Origin: Desulfovibrio sp.
GTDB lineage: Bacteria > Desulfobacterota > Desulfovibrionia > Desulfovibrionales > Desulfovibrionaceae
Direction: 5' to 3'
Length of the DNA stretch: 64,000 bases
Assembly: GCA_017450275.1 (NCBI GenBank)
Contig: JAFSVD010000064.1
Location: 1-64,000, forward strand
The notes beneath the pieces were generated by a model, which made no database searches, was not told where the DNA came from, and worked only from the letters and a program-made list of their open reading frames with translations. Each line of letters begins with the position of its first letter. Positions within the stretch are counted from its first letter, which is position 1. This document shows, piece after piece, positions 57,133 to 64,000 of this stretch. The translations under genes and the position numbers were made by a program.

Positions 57133-57992
57133 TGGCCATACTTCGTTCGTTGTGCCTTTGTGCCCTTATCGCGCTTTGTGCTCCCTCCCAGCTTGTGGCG
57201 GCTGAGAATCTCTCACGACAAGCTCTGCACGACAAAGTCTCTGCCTCCATGCTCTCTCAATCGTTTTGGGGGGCGAGTGGGGAGGTGCCAGGCGCCTTTA
57301 TCGTTGTGCCAAAAGGGGCTCAGGGAATGTCTTCCGGCGATATGCCCGATGAGCTCGACGATTACGATGAGGTACAAAGCAGCGAAATCTATGATCCCTT
57401 TGAGGGCTGGAACCGTTTTTGGTTTCGCTTTAACGATCGTTTCTTTGTGGCTGTGGCGGATCCGCTCTACCGTGGCTGGCAAGCCATAACCCCGCCCCAA
57501 GTGCGTTGGGGGCTTTCGAATTTCTTCCACAATATCCTCTTCCCTGTGCGATTTGTGAATGCGCTTTTGCAGGGCAAGTTTCGGGCAGCCGGGGTTGAAT
57601 TCAGCCGTTTTATGATGGACACCATGGTCTCGGCGGGCTTTTCCAATCCCTCCAAATACAAAAAGCCCCTTGTGCCTGTTGATCCTGCTGGCGAGGATTT
57701 TGGGCAGACCTTAGGTGTGTGGGGGATAGGATCAGGCCCCTATCTTGTGTGGCCTTTTATAGGTCCCTCCACGCTTCGCGATACCGTTGGGCGTATCGGG
57801 GATATGTTTTGCGAGCCCTTTTTCTATATCGATCCCTGGTGGCTTGCCACTTCCTCCTCGGTCTTTTTGCGCTTCAACACCTTGGATACGGTCTTGCCCC
57901 TGTACAAGGATTTGAAGGGGGCGGCTCTTGATCCCTATCTTTCCATGCGTCAAGCCTATATAACCTATCGAAGACAGCATGTTCGCCAGTGA
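57132..57992 (+). CDS. mlaA: Outer-membrane lipid-transport protein (MlaA/VacJ)
   Basis: 286 residues. Core motifs SEIYDPFEGWNRFWFRFNDRFFVAVADP, FFHNILFPVRFVNALLQGKF, GEDFGQTLGVWGIGSGPYLVWPFIGPSTLRD in parts, and an end YITYRRQ. MlaA is the outer-membrane partner of MlaC. The N-terminus is a signal peptide (ALIALCAPSQLVAA) but has no good lipobox; canonical MlaA is a lipoprotein, so this one may be anchored differently or cleaved by signal peptidase I. The end overlaps the ABC ATPase gene by 14 bases. Confidence 0.88.
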   Translation: MAILRSLCLCALIALCAPSQLVAAENLSRQALHDKVSASMLSQSFWGASGEVPGAFIVVPKGAQGMSSGDMPDELDDYDEVQSSEIYDPFEGWNRFWFRFNDRFFVAVADPLYRGWQAITPPQVRWGLSNFFHNILFPVRFVNALLQGKFRAAGVEFSRFMMDTMVSAGFSNPSKYKKPLVPVDPAGEDFGQTLGVWGIGSGPYLVWPFIGPSTLRDTVGRIGDMFCEPFFYIDPWWLATSSSVFLRFNTLDTVLPLYKDLKGAALDPYLSMRQAYITYRRQHVRQ

Positions 57993-58956
57993 CCATTGCG
58001 ATCCTCTGCTGCGTGTCTCCCATCTTTCGGTTGATTTTGAAAGCATGGGACGCAGCTATTGCGCTGTGACCGATTGTTCCTTTATCATTGCCCGCGCCTC
58101 CATCGTGGCCTTGGTTGGGGAGTCTGGCTGTGGGAAAAGTCTCACCGCACGAGCTATTCTCCGTCTGCCCCCGCCCAATGCCGTCGTGCGTGGGCAGATT
58201 TTTTTTGAAGGCACCGATATTTTGACAGTCCCAGCCCAGGTGATGCAAAGCCTTCGGGGCAAGGCCATCAGCATGATCTTTCAGGAACCGCAATCGGCCT
58301 TAAACCCGGTTATCCCCATTGGGCGTCAGGCTGCCGAGGTTCTTCGTGTCCATGCGCATTGTTCACAAAAAGAAGCCATGGATCGCGTGTGCGCGATGTT
58401 CACCCAGGTCGGCATTCCCAATGCCGAGCTTCGTCTTGCAAGCTATCCCCACGAACTCTCAGGCGGTATGCGGCAACGGGTTTTGATTGCCATGAGTCTT
58501 TTGTGCAATCCCAAGCTTTTGATTGCCGATGAGCCCACAACAGCCCTTGACCCAACCATCAGGCAGCAGATTCTTCATCTCTTGCTCACCCAAAGCCGTG
58601 CCAGGGGCACAGCGATTTTGTGCATCTCCCACGATCTCGAATTGGTGCACAGCTTTGCCGAATACGTGGGCGTGCTCTACGCAGGCCGCCTTGTTGAATT
58701 TGCCAAAAGCACAGAACTCTTTGCCCATCCCCTCCATCCCTATACCCAGGGTCTTCTTGCCTCCTCTCCCGCCAAACACATCCACGCCCACCGTCTTCCC
58801 ACCATTCCAGGAACTGTTCCCCGCTTACACGATCTCCCCACAGGATGTCCTTTTGCGCCGCGATGCCAAGACGTTCTTCCTGTCTGCCACCAAGCATTTC
58901 CAACGGCTTTTTCTCCATCCTCCCACCATCGCGTCTTTTGCTGGCGCCTGCATTGA
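57979..58956 (+). CDS. Orphan oligopeptide/dipeptide ABC transporter ATP-binding protein (OppD/DppD type)
   Basis: 325 residues. Walker [10 protein letters not shown]-loop [12 protein letters not shown], signature [16 protein letters not shown], Walker [14 protein letters not shown] and switch [11 protein letters not shown]. The C-terminal oligo_HPY-type extension has [14 protein letters not shown] with the family's cysteines. Such subunits normally sit with a second ATPase, two permeases and a binding protein; none is beside it. It overlaps mlaA by 14 bases. The substrate is probably peptide or nickel, but the partners must be elsewhere. Confidence 0.87.
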   Translation: MFASDHCDPLLRVSHLSVDFESMGRSYCAVTDCSFIIARASIVALVGESGCGKSLTARAILRLPPPNAVVRGQIFFEGTDILTVPAQVMQSLRGKAISMIFQEPQSALNPVIPIGRQAAEVLRVHAHCSQKEAMDRVCAMFTQVGIPNAELRLASYPHELSGGMRQRVLIAMSLLCNPKLLIADEPTTALDPTIRQQILHLLLTQSRARGTAILCISHDLELVHSFAEYVGVLYAGRLVEFAKSTELFAHPLHPYTQGLLASSPAKHIHAHRLPTIPGTVPRLHDLPTGCPFAPRCQDVLPVCHQAFPTAFSPSSHHRVFCWRLH

Positions 58957-58972
58957 TCCGCACACGATCTCT

Positions 58973-58988
58973 TGGCATACGTCTTGCA
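58973..58988 (+). promoter_or_regulatory. Sigma-54 promoter of the flgFGAH operon (perfect consensus)
   Basis: TGGCATACGTCTTGCA fits TGGCAYRN4TTGCW at all defined bases. The expected transcript start is about 58999, leaving a 59-base leader before flgF. It lies immediately after the orphan ABC ATPase stop. Confidence 0.88.
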
Positions 58989-59057
58989 AATTAGGGGCAA
59001 GGCTGTGTCAACGTATCGTCTGAGGCAGATGATGGTTGATCCAGGAAGGAGTGAATC

Positions 59058-59852
59058 ATGCAAGATGCCTTATTCAGTGGACTCTTTGGTGCGTTGACCA
59101 CAGAACATCGGATGAACTACATCGCCAACAATCTCGCCAACGTCGGTACCAATGGCTACAAGCGCAATACCTTGGCCTTTTCCGATACCATGGCCTACTA
59201 CGCGCACGATGAAATCAGGGAACCCTTGATGAATCTGCGTTCGCAAAGCCTGTTTCCCGAGGAAAAAAACATGGCCAGGCCGCGTATTGCCAAAAATAAG
59301 ATCGATTTTGCGCAAGGCGCCATGAAGGTGACGGGCGATCCCCTCGATATTGCCATTGCCGGAGAAAACGCCTTCTTCAGGCTCGAAACCCCGCACGGCA
59401 CCTATCTCACCAGGGATGGCCATTTTGTGCTTTCAAGCGATGGAACCATCGAAAGCCCGCAGGGCTATCCGCTGCAGGGCGATGGGGGCGCCATCCAGGT
59501 TCCGCCGGGAACGCGCACAATCACCATCAGCGGTGATGGTCAGGTGCTTGCTGATGGGGAACTGGTTGGACGAGTCTCGCTTGTGAGTGTGGACAATTTG
59601 GAAAAGCTCGAAAAACTCGGTCGCAATCTCTACAAAGCCAAGGAGAATCTCGAAATCACCGAAGGCGATGGCTATGCCTCCGGAGCCAGGCTCGAACAGG
59701 GTTTTGTGGAAGCAGCCAATGTCGAGGTTGTGACAGAAATGGTCAATATGATTGAGGTCAACCGCCAGTTTGAGGCCTATACCAAGGTGATGCAAACAGC
59801 CGACACCCTGGATCGTGCTGCCAATGAAAAAGTTGGTAAACGCGTCGGGTAA
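59058..59852 (+). CDS. flgF: Flagellar basal-body rod protein FlgF
   Basis: 264 residues of the proximal rod protein. N-terminal NYIANNLANVGTNGYKRNTLAF (rod-class motif), central QGAMKVTGDPLDIAIAGENAFFRLETPHG in parts, and C-terminal LEQGFVEAANVEVVTEMVNMIEVNRQFEAYTKVMQT in parts, which is the disordered-to-helical D0 pair. Exported by the flagellar apparatus without a signal peptide. First gene of the operon, followed by flgG 87 bases later. Confidence 0.95.
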   Translation: MQDALFSGLFGALTTEHRMNYIANNLANVGTNGYKRNTLAFSDTMAYYAHDEIREPLMNLRSQSLFPEEKNMARPRIAKNKIDFAQGAMKVTGDPLDIAIAGENAFFRLETPHGTYLTRDGHFVLSSDGTIESPQGYPLQGDGGAIQVPPGTRTITISGDGQVLADGELVGRVSLVSVDNLEKLEKLGRNLYKAKENLEITEGDGYASGARLEQGFVEAANVEVVTEMVNMIEVNRQFEAYTKVMQTADTLDRAANEKVGKRVG

Positions 59853-59939
59853 CGTTCCATACGATGCTGTAAAATCGCAAGATTTTTGATATATTTTTGG
59901 AGATGAGAGTATGAAATTTATCTAAAGGAGATATTTCGT

Positions 59940-60725
59940 ATGATGCGTTCTCTATATACTGGCGCGACAGGCATGATCGCCCAGCAACTCAATATCGATG
60001 TTATTTCTCATAACTTAGCAAACGTCAACACAACGGGATTTAAGAAAAGCAGAGCGGAATTTGAAGATTTGATGTATCAGACCCATAAGATAGCCGGTGC
60101 CATCACCGAGGGCGACAACCGTTTGCCGGTTGGGATCCAGGTTGGTATGGGTGTTCGGCCAACGGCTGTGCACAAATTCTTCACTCAGGGCGATTTTCAA
60201 AATACCGGCAACTCGCTCGATGTGGCCATTGAAGGGGACGGCTTTTTTCAGGTGGATGTCAACGGCGAGTTGATGTATACGCGGTCAGGATCCTTTAAAC
60301 TCAATCAGGATGGAACGGTTGTGACCGCAAACGGCTATATTCTGCAGCCAGAATTTGCCGTGCCAGCGGAAACCAAGACCATTTCTGTGTCAGCAAGCGG
60401 CCATATCGCTGCCCTCGATAGCACGGGGGAAGAGATTGCGGGCGCAGAAATCCCGCTGTATACCTTTATCAACCCAGCTGGGCTTGATTCACGAGGCCGG
60501 AACCTCTACACCCCAACGCAGGCCTCAGGGGATGCGACCGAAGGGATTCCTGGGGAAGAAAATGTGGGAACCTTGGCGCAGGGCTTTTTGGAAATGTCCA
60601 ATGTTGAAGTGGTCGATGAAATGGTCAATATGATTGTTGGACAGCGTGCCTATGAGGTCAATTCAAAATCCATTCAGACATCGGATTCCATGCTCGGGAT
60701 TGCTGTTCAGCTGAAACGGAGTTAA
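59940..60725 (+). CDS. flgG: Flagellar distal-rod protein FlgG
   Basis: 261 residues. MRSLYTGATGMIAQQLNIDVISHNLANVNTTGFKKSRAEFEDL in parts at the start, DVAIEGDGFFQVD, and NVEVVDEMVNMIVGQRAYEVNSKSIQTSD in parts at the end are classical FlgG. Forms the distal rod. ATG 59940 and 59943 are both possible; AAAGGAG lies 12 bases upstream. Followed by flgA after 12 bases. Confidence 0.96.
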   Translation: MMRSLYTGATGMIAQQLNIDVISHNLANVNTTGFKKSRAEFEDLMYQTHKIAGAITEGDNRLPVGIQVGMGVRPTAVHKFFTQGDFQNTGNSLDVAIEGDGFFQVDVNGELMYTRSGSFKLNQDGTVVTANGYILQPEFAVPAETKTISVSASGHIAALDSTGEEIAGAEIPLYTFINPAGLDSRGRNLYTPTQASGDATEGIPGEENVGTLAQGFLEMSNVEVVDEMVNMIVGQRAYEVNSKSIQTSDSMLGIAVQLKRS

Positions 60726-60737
60726 CCCCCTTTTCCC

Positions 60738-61850
60738 ATGCGTTACATCCTGTCTTTTTGTCTACGCCGATTGCCTGCCCTGTGCGGGCTTTCGGCGTTT
60801 TTGTGTGTGTTGATGGTTTTTACAGCCTACGCTGAACCCATGCGTCCGCGGCAAGATATCCTGCTTCCTTCTGCCATGGATCGAAGAGCGGCGCACACGC
60901 GCTCACAGATTCAGGCAGGCACGATCCCTTTGCCCGATGAGACCAATCCCTTGCCGTACGCAGGAGATTGGCGGATAAAGATCAATTCCTGCGCCATAGC
61001 CCATGGGGATATTGTCCTCTTTGGCGAGATCGCCCAGCCACTCACGCCCATTCCCACCTGGGAGCGTTTGCAATACCTCGAATTGTGGGCAGCGCCACCG
61101 GAAGAGGGCAAGCCCTTGCAGATTAACAGAAGCAATCTCGCCCAAGCCCTTCTTGAGCGTCTTGGCCGCGATCTTTTTTCTCGATGCGTTCTCCCCACCT
61201 CCTTGATTATTCAAAAAGGCGGCGTCTTAGTTCGAGAAAATGAGTTGCGCAATTACGTGGTCAAAAGTCTGACTCCGATGCTCAGAACCATGCCCGGTGA
61301 CGTGGAATTCACCGATTTTCATCTCCCTGAATATATCTTTCTCGCCCATTCTGGCCAGCGCGTCCAGCTTGAGCAACCCAAGATGGGGAGCGGGAGAGTG
61401 GGTTTGCGTTTTGCCATCCTTGAGGCAGACGGCAGGGTTCTTCGACGTGTTTCTGGCAGCATCACCATAACCCAATGGGTCACCGTCCCCACAGCAGCCA
61501 GATCCCTCAACAAGGGCGAAAATATCACTCCGGAAGCCATCACCTTTACCCGTGTCAACGCCAAACGCCTGCGAGAGCCTCCGTGGGATGGTCGAGGAGG
61601 TCCCTGGCAGATGATGCGCAGCGTCTCTGCTGGTGAACCCATCTTGCGCAGTGATCTCGCCACCCAGCTTATGATTCGCCGTGGCGATATCGTTAACCTG
61701 GTTTTTGCCAGAGGAAACTTGCGTCTTGAGACCAAGGCCGAGGCTTTGGCTGATGGCGAACCCGGGGCAACGATTGCGGTACGGAATTTGCAGACCAAGA
61801 AACAAGTATTTGCAACAGTACAAGACGCAAAAACAGTGAAAATTCAATGA
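60738..61850 (+). CDS. flgA: Flagellar P-ring assembly chaperone FlgA
   Basis: 370 residues, longer than many FlgA proteins (about 220-240). Signal peptide near residues 8-32 (LMVFTAYA), then an N-terminal domain with INSCAIAHGDIVLFGEIAQP and a C-terminal SAF-type domain VPTAARSLNKGENITPEAITFTRV, RSVSAGEPILRSDL and RRGDIVNLVFARGNLRLETKAEALADG in parts. It acts in the periplasm on FlgI, whose gene is not in the expected next position. The end is 17 bases before flgH. Confidence 0.9.
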   Translation: MRYILSFCLRRLPALCGLSAFLCVLMVFTAYAEPMRPRQDILLPSAMDRRAAHTRSQIQAGTIPLPDETNPLPYAGDWRIKINSCAIAHGDIVLFGEIAQPLTPIPTWERLQYLELWAAPPEEGKPLQINRSNLAQALLERLGRDLFSRCVLPTSLIIQKGGVLVRENELRNYVVKSLTPMLRTMPGDVEFTDFHLPEYIFLAHSGQRVQLEQPKMGSGRVGLRFAILEADGRVLRRVSGSITITQWVTVPTAARSLNKGENITPEAITFTRVNAKRLREPPWDGRGGPWQMMRSVSAGEPILRSDLATQLMIRRGDIVNLVFARGNLRLETKAEALADGEPGATIAVRNLQTKKQVFATVQDAKTVKIQ

Positions 61851-61867
61851 TCTGCTTGGGGGATGGT

Positions 61868-62599
61868 ATGAAGAGGCTCGCGCTCATTGTTGGTCTTTCG
61901 TGTGTGTATCTTTTGTGTATTGGCTGTGGAACCGGTGGAACCCATAGAAGGCCAGCGCTCCACCAGCCTGTCAATCAGGCACAGGCCTATAACAGAGAAG
62001 AATTGTCGCAGAATAATCCTGGTTCCATTTTTGCTATGAGTGACCAAGACACGCTCTTTGACGATGCCAGAGCCAGACGTGTTGGGGATATCGTTGTTGT
62101 GAAGCTGGTTGAAAATACCAAGGCACAAAACAAGGCAGAGACCACATCCACCAAGGACAGTTCGAATAATTACGGCGTCAACTCCTTCTTCACCATGGGA
62201 CAGGTTGGTTTTCTTCCCTTCCTGAATATCGGACCGCAGGGCACAGTGAATGTCAACGACGGCACCATTTTGAAGACAACATCCCAGGGCGGCTTGAGTG
62301 CTACAGGCAAGACCAAGCGTGAAAACTATGTAACGACTTCCTTAGCCTGTCGGGTTTTGCGAGTGCTTCCCGGAGGGCTTTTGGAGATCGAGGGTGCCAG
62401 GGAAATACGAGTCAATAATGAAACCGAATACATGGTTGTTCGGGGCATGGCCAGGGCAAAGGATGTCGATGCTGACAACACCATTCTTTCAACCCAGTTG
62501 GCGGATGCGTCGATAGAATACTATGGCAAGGGCGTATTGGCTGATAAGCAAAAGCCTGGCTGGTTTACACGCCTTATGGACAATGTCTGGCCGTTCTAA
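61868..62599 (+). CDS. flgH: Flagellar L-ring protein FlgH
   Basis: 243 residues. Lipoprotein signal peptide with a CIGC-type lipobox near residue 20, then SIFAMSDQDTLFDDARARRVGDIVVVKLVEN in parts, YVTTSLACRVLRVLPGGLLEIEGAREIRVNNE in parts and STQLADASIEYYGKG. Forms the outer-membrane L-ring. GGGGGATGGT precedes the ATG. It ends the operon: a terminator follows, and flgI, flgJ and flgK are not in the next 1.4 kb. Confidence 0.95.
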   Translation: MKRLALIVGLSCVYLLCIGCGTGGTHRRPALHQPVNQAQAYNREELSQNNPGSIFAMSDQDTLFDDARARRVGDIVVVKLVENTKAQNKAETTSTKDSSNNYGVNSFFTMGQVGFLPFLNIGPQGTVNVNDGTILKTTSQGGLSATGKTKRENYVTTSLACRVLRVLPGGLLEIEGAREIRVNNETEYMVVRGMARAKDVDADNTILSTQLADASIEYYGKGVLADKQKPGWFTRLMDNVWPF

Positions 62600-62621
62600 T
62601 CCACGAAATTGTATTGAAGAA

Positions 62622-62653
62622 AAAGGCTGTGCTGAGGCGCAGTCTTTTTTTTT
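62622..62653 (+). terminator. Terminator of the flg operon
   Basis: A stem of about 10 pairs (including two G-U) in AAGGCTGTGC-TGAG-GCGCAGTCTT is followed by a long T run on the plus strand. Confidence 0.7.
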
Positions 62654-62928
62654 GCGTGAGACAAAGGGGAAATCGGCACGTGCTTGTTTACGAGAATCCA
62701 AAGCGGCGGATATGTCCCTGGATTGTGTGAAAGGGATTTTTCCCTTGAGCAAGAGCTCTCCAAAGGCAGAAAGGGGGCAGCGTGGGAGAAAAAGAGTGCA
62801 AAGGGGCGTGTTTTTTTGGCAGGGGATGTAGAGGGGGGCAAGGCAGGATCTTGACAGAGGGCTTGCTGCTTTTTGACAAGAGAGGGGAAAAAGAGGGGCA
62901 GAGGCACGGATTTCGTGCTTGTTTTTTT

Positions 62929-62944
62929 TGGCATGCTCCTTGCA
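62929..62944 (+). promoter_or_regulatory. Sigma-54 promoter upstream of the YbjQ-like gene (perfect consensus)
   Basis: TGGCATGCTCCTTGCA matches TGGCAYRN4TTGCW. The expected start is about 62955, 33 bases before the ATG at 62988. The gene and the following one are therefore probably in the flagellar or another sigma-54 regulon. Confidence 0.85.
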
Positions 62945-62987
62945 ATAAAAGAAAGCAATACAAACAGTCAACTTCAGGGGGTACGCT

Positions 62988-63398
62988 ATGTTTTTCTTGC
63001 TCGGAAGCGACAAAAAGAATCGGAAGGATGAAAGACGGCAGAATTCACAGGATATGGACGAAGTGCGGGAAGTGTTTCTCTCTGGGAAATTTCCGGTTGT
63101 GACAACCGATCAGATCGAAGGTCGCCGTATTGTTAAGGTCTTGGGTCTTGTCTGTTGCAGAGGGTATGATTCCGAAGAGACCTTTTTTGGCATGGCATCC
63201 AGAGCCATGAGCAAAGGGGCGCAAGCCATCATTGGCTACAATGAAAATGTCGCCTTCCATCCCGATGGCAGCAAGTATTTCACCTGCTACGGCACAGCCG
63301 TGATGTTTGATTATGATCCGCAAGCCGCTGAAAGCCTGCCCTTTATGATGCAGCGTTTTCGGAATACCGGTCGCAGCCTCAATACGGTTGTGCAATAA
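62988..63398 (+). CDS. YbjQ/UPF0145-like protein behind a sigma-54 promoter
   Basis: 136 residues. A basic N-terminus, then PVVTTDQIEGRRIVKVLGLVCCRGY in parts, AMSKGAQAIIGYNENVAFHPDG in parts and CYGTAVMFDYD. The T-T-x-x-I-x-G-R-I-V-x-x-x-G-x-V, G-A-x-A-I-I-G and Y-G-T-A-V patterns fit the YbjQ family (small trimeric or pentameric fold, function unknown). Here it lies in the position where flgI is expected and has its own promoter. Second gene follows 51 bases on. Confidence 0.75.
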   Translation: MFFLLGSDKKNRKDERRQNSQDMDEVREVFLSGKFPVVTTDQIEGRRIVKVLGLVCCRGYDSEETFFGMASRAMSKGAQAIIGYNENVAFHPDGSKYFTCYGTAVMFDYDPQAAESLPFMMQRFRNTGRSLNTVVQ

Positions 63399-63449
63399 GC
63401 GATTGTGGAGAGAGGGCTTTTGAAGATTTTTTGGGTGGGAGAATGATGT

Positions 63450-64000
63450 ATGAGTATCAATGCACTTGGAACCTATACAGCGTCGGGTTCACTTTCTTCT
63501 CAATTGTTAGGCATGTTCTCGGATTCCCAAAATTCTTCGAGCAATCAGCGTGCCCAGACAAAAACGAGCCAGTCTTTAGTTGGTCTTTTGTCGAATACGA
63601 CCAATCAGACGCAGTCGTTGACCGAACAACTATCGGGTCTTGTTCGTCTCACTCGCTATGCCATGGATTCCATGGGGCTTGAGAAGGATGATCGGGTGAC
63701 GTTTTCGAAGCTGAGGGACTATTGCGATCAGATCAAAGAGCGCTTCGAAGAGGGTGTGCAAGAAAGCTTAGGCAATGCCAGTATTGATCCGGACACCTTG
63801 GTTTTGACCTTGGAGAATGGCAAACTTTCTGCGCAAAGCAGTTCAGCATGGAATGCACAGCTTGCGCAATTTGCGCTTGATCAACATCCCGAGCTTGGCG
63901 TTGCACTCGCAAACGCGCTTGCGGAAGAAGGTATTCCAAGCCAATCGGCTTTTTCCTTTTCCCTCACTGGGAGTGGGGATGTTGTGGCAAAGGGAGAGAG
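63450..64000 (+). CDS. Partial gene of unknown function, runs off the window
   Basis: At least 183 codons, open to the right edge. It starts MSINALGTYTASGSLSSQLLG and continues with a Ser/Gln/Asn-rich N-terminal 60 residues and then helical, acidic-to-neutral sequence (SGLVRLTRYAMDSMGLEKDDRVTFSKLRDYCDQIKERFEEG in parts), ending in this window with SFSLTGSGDVVAKGE. The Ser/Thr/Gln-rich low-complexity start resembles secreted flagellar proteins, but no family is recognised. GGAG lies 8 bases before the ATG 63450. Another frame also has a start at 63443 and is rejected by composition. Confidence 0.65.
   Translation, partial: MSINALGTYTASGSLSSQLLGMFSDSQNSSSNQRAQTKTSQSLVGLLSNTTNQTQSLTEQLSGLVRLTRYAMDSMGLEKDDRVTFSKLRDYCDQIKERFEEGVQESLGNASIDPDTLVLTLENGKLSAQSSSAWNAQLAQFALDQHPELGVALANALAEEGIPSQSAFSFSLTGSGDVVAKGE

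Larger units (their letters stand above)
62600..62987. other. 388-bp gap between flgH and the YbjQ-like gene
   Basis: The left part carries the flgH terminator (62622-62653). The middle is purine-rich on the plus strand (runs of A and G), and short open frames there have no ribosome sites. The right part carries a perfect sigma-54 promoter (62929-62944). No coding region is supported. Confidence 0.55.

Noticed and set aside
63431..63682. 83-codon frame starting near the right-edge gene
   Set aside because: Overlaps the longer frame from 63450, which has the better spaced ribosome site and remains open to the window edge.
1..64000. tRNA and rRNA genes, prophage or intact insertion sequence
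   Set aside because: No cloverleaf, rRNA segment, integrase, transposase or phage structural gene was recognised; a dedicated tRNA search would be decisive.

Overview
The window looks like a chromosomal segment of a motile, Gram-negative, sulfate-reducer-type bacterium, most likely in the Desulfovibrionaceae. The clues are a siroheme-dependent haem pathway (ahbC-hemB-ahbD-ahbA in one operon, a second AhbA/B-like subunit with hemL), futalosine-route menaquinone enzymes (mqnB, menG), a cobalamin segment (cbiG, cobJ), a [FeFe] hydrogenase, an STT3/PglB-type oligosaccharyltransferase and flagellar genes behind sigma-54 (-24/-12) promoters. Most of the DNA has balanced to moderately GC-rich composition; the main exceptions are one AT-rich gene (29891-31513) and some intergenic gaps.

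Layout. 1-2261: an IscB remnant, mqnB, menG and a small conserved-looking protein. 2386-6315: a 1309-residue repetitive coiled-coil protein. 6562-10709 (minus): cobJ, cbiG, hemL, an AhbB-like subunit and a Rossmann/SLOG-like protein, all tetrapyrrole-linked except the last. 10783-15875: Na+/H+ antiporter, TrmH-like methyltransferase, uvrA. 15988-19763: a NuoF-tail/GltD-like flavoprotein paired with a [FeFe] hydrogenase. 19851-20489: a FeoB-associated Cys-rich peptide and a Fur-family regulator. 20927-26048: DMT exporter, recA, alaS. 26045-29811: haem operon. 29891-31513: AT-rich AAA-ATPase/PD-(D/E)XK gene bracketed by two perfect hairpins. 31553-35966: FmdB-type zinc ribbon, MscS channel, DUF362 protein, thiE.

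35999-41989 holds two probable flagellar accessory proteins, a GT9 glycosyltransferase, a lysozyme-like protein behind a perfect sigma-54 promoter, flavodoxin, a radical SAM protein and a small membrane protein. 42007-50936: AsmA-like protein, truA, a MotE-like protein, fliJ, thiD, the STT3/PglB oligosaccharyltransferase and rsmG. 51080-58956: fabD, argS, a SPOR-like protein, a complete mlaEFDCA lipid-transport operon and an orphan oligopeptide-ABC ATPase. 58973-64000: flgF-flgG-flgA-flgH, then, instead of flgI, a second sigma-54 unit with a YbjQ-like protein and an unrecognised gene running off the window.

The main integrating observation is a set of five sigma-54-type promoters (three perfect matches to TGGCAYRN4TTGCW, two near matches). 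They connect scattered genes, including a lysozyme-like enzyme and several unknown proteins, to flagellar assembly. No CRISPR array, rRNA, tRNA or intact insertion sequence was seen. All functional calls are from reading sequence and motifs; no database search was run.
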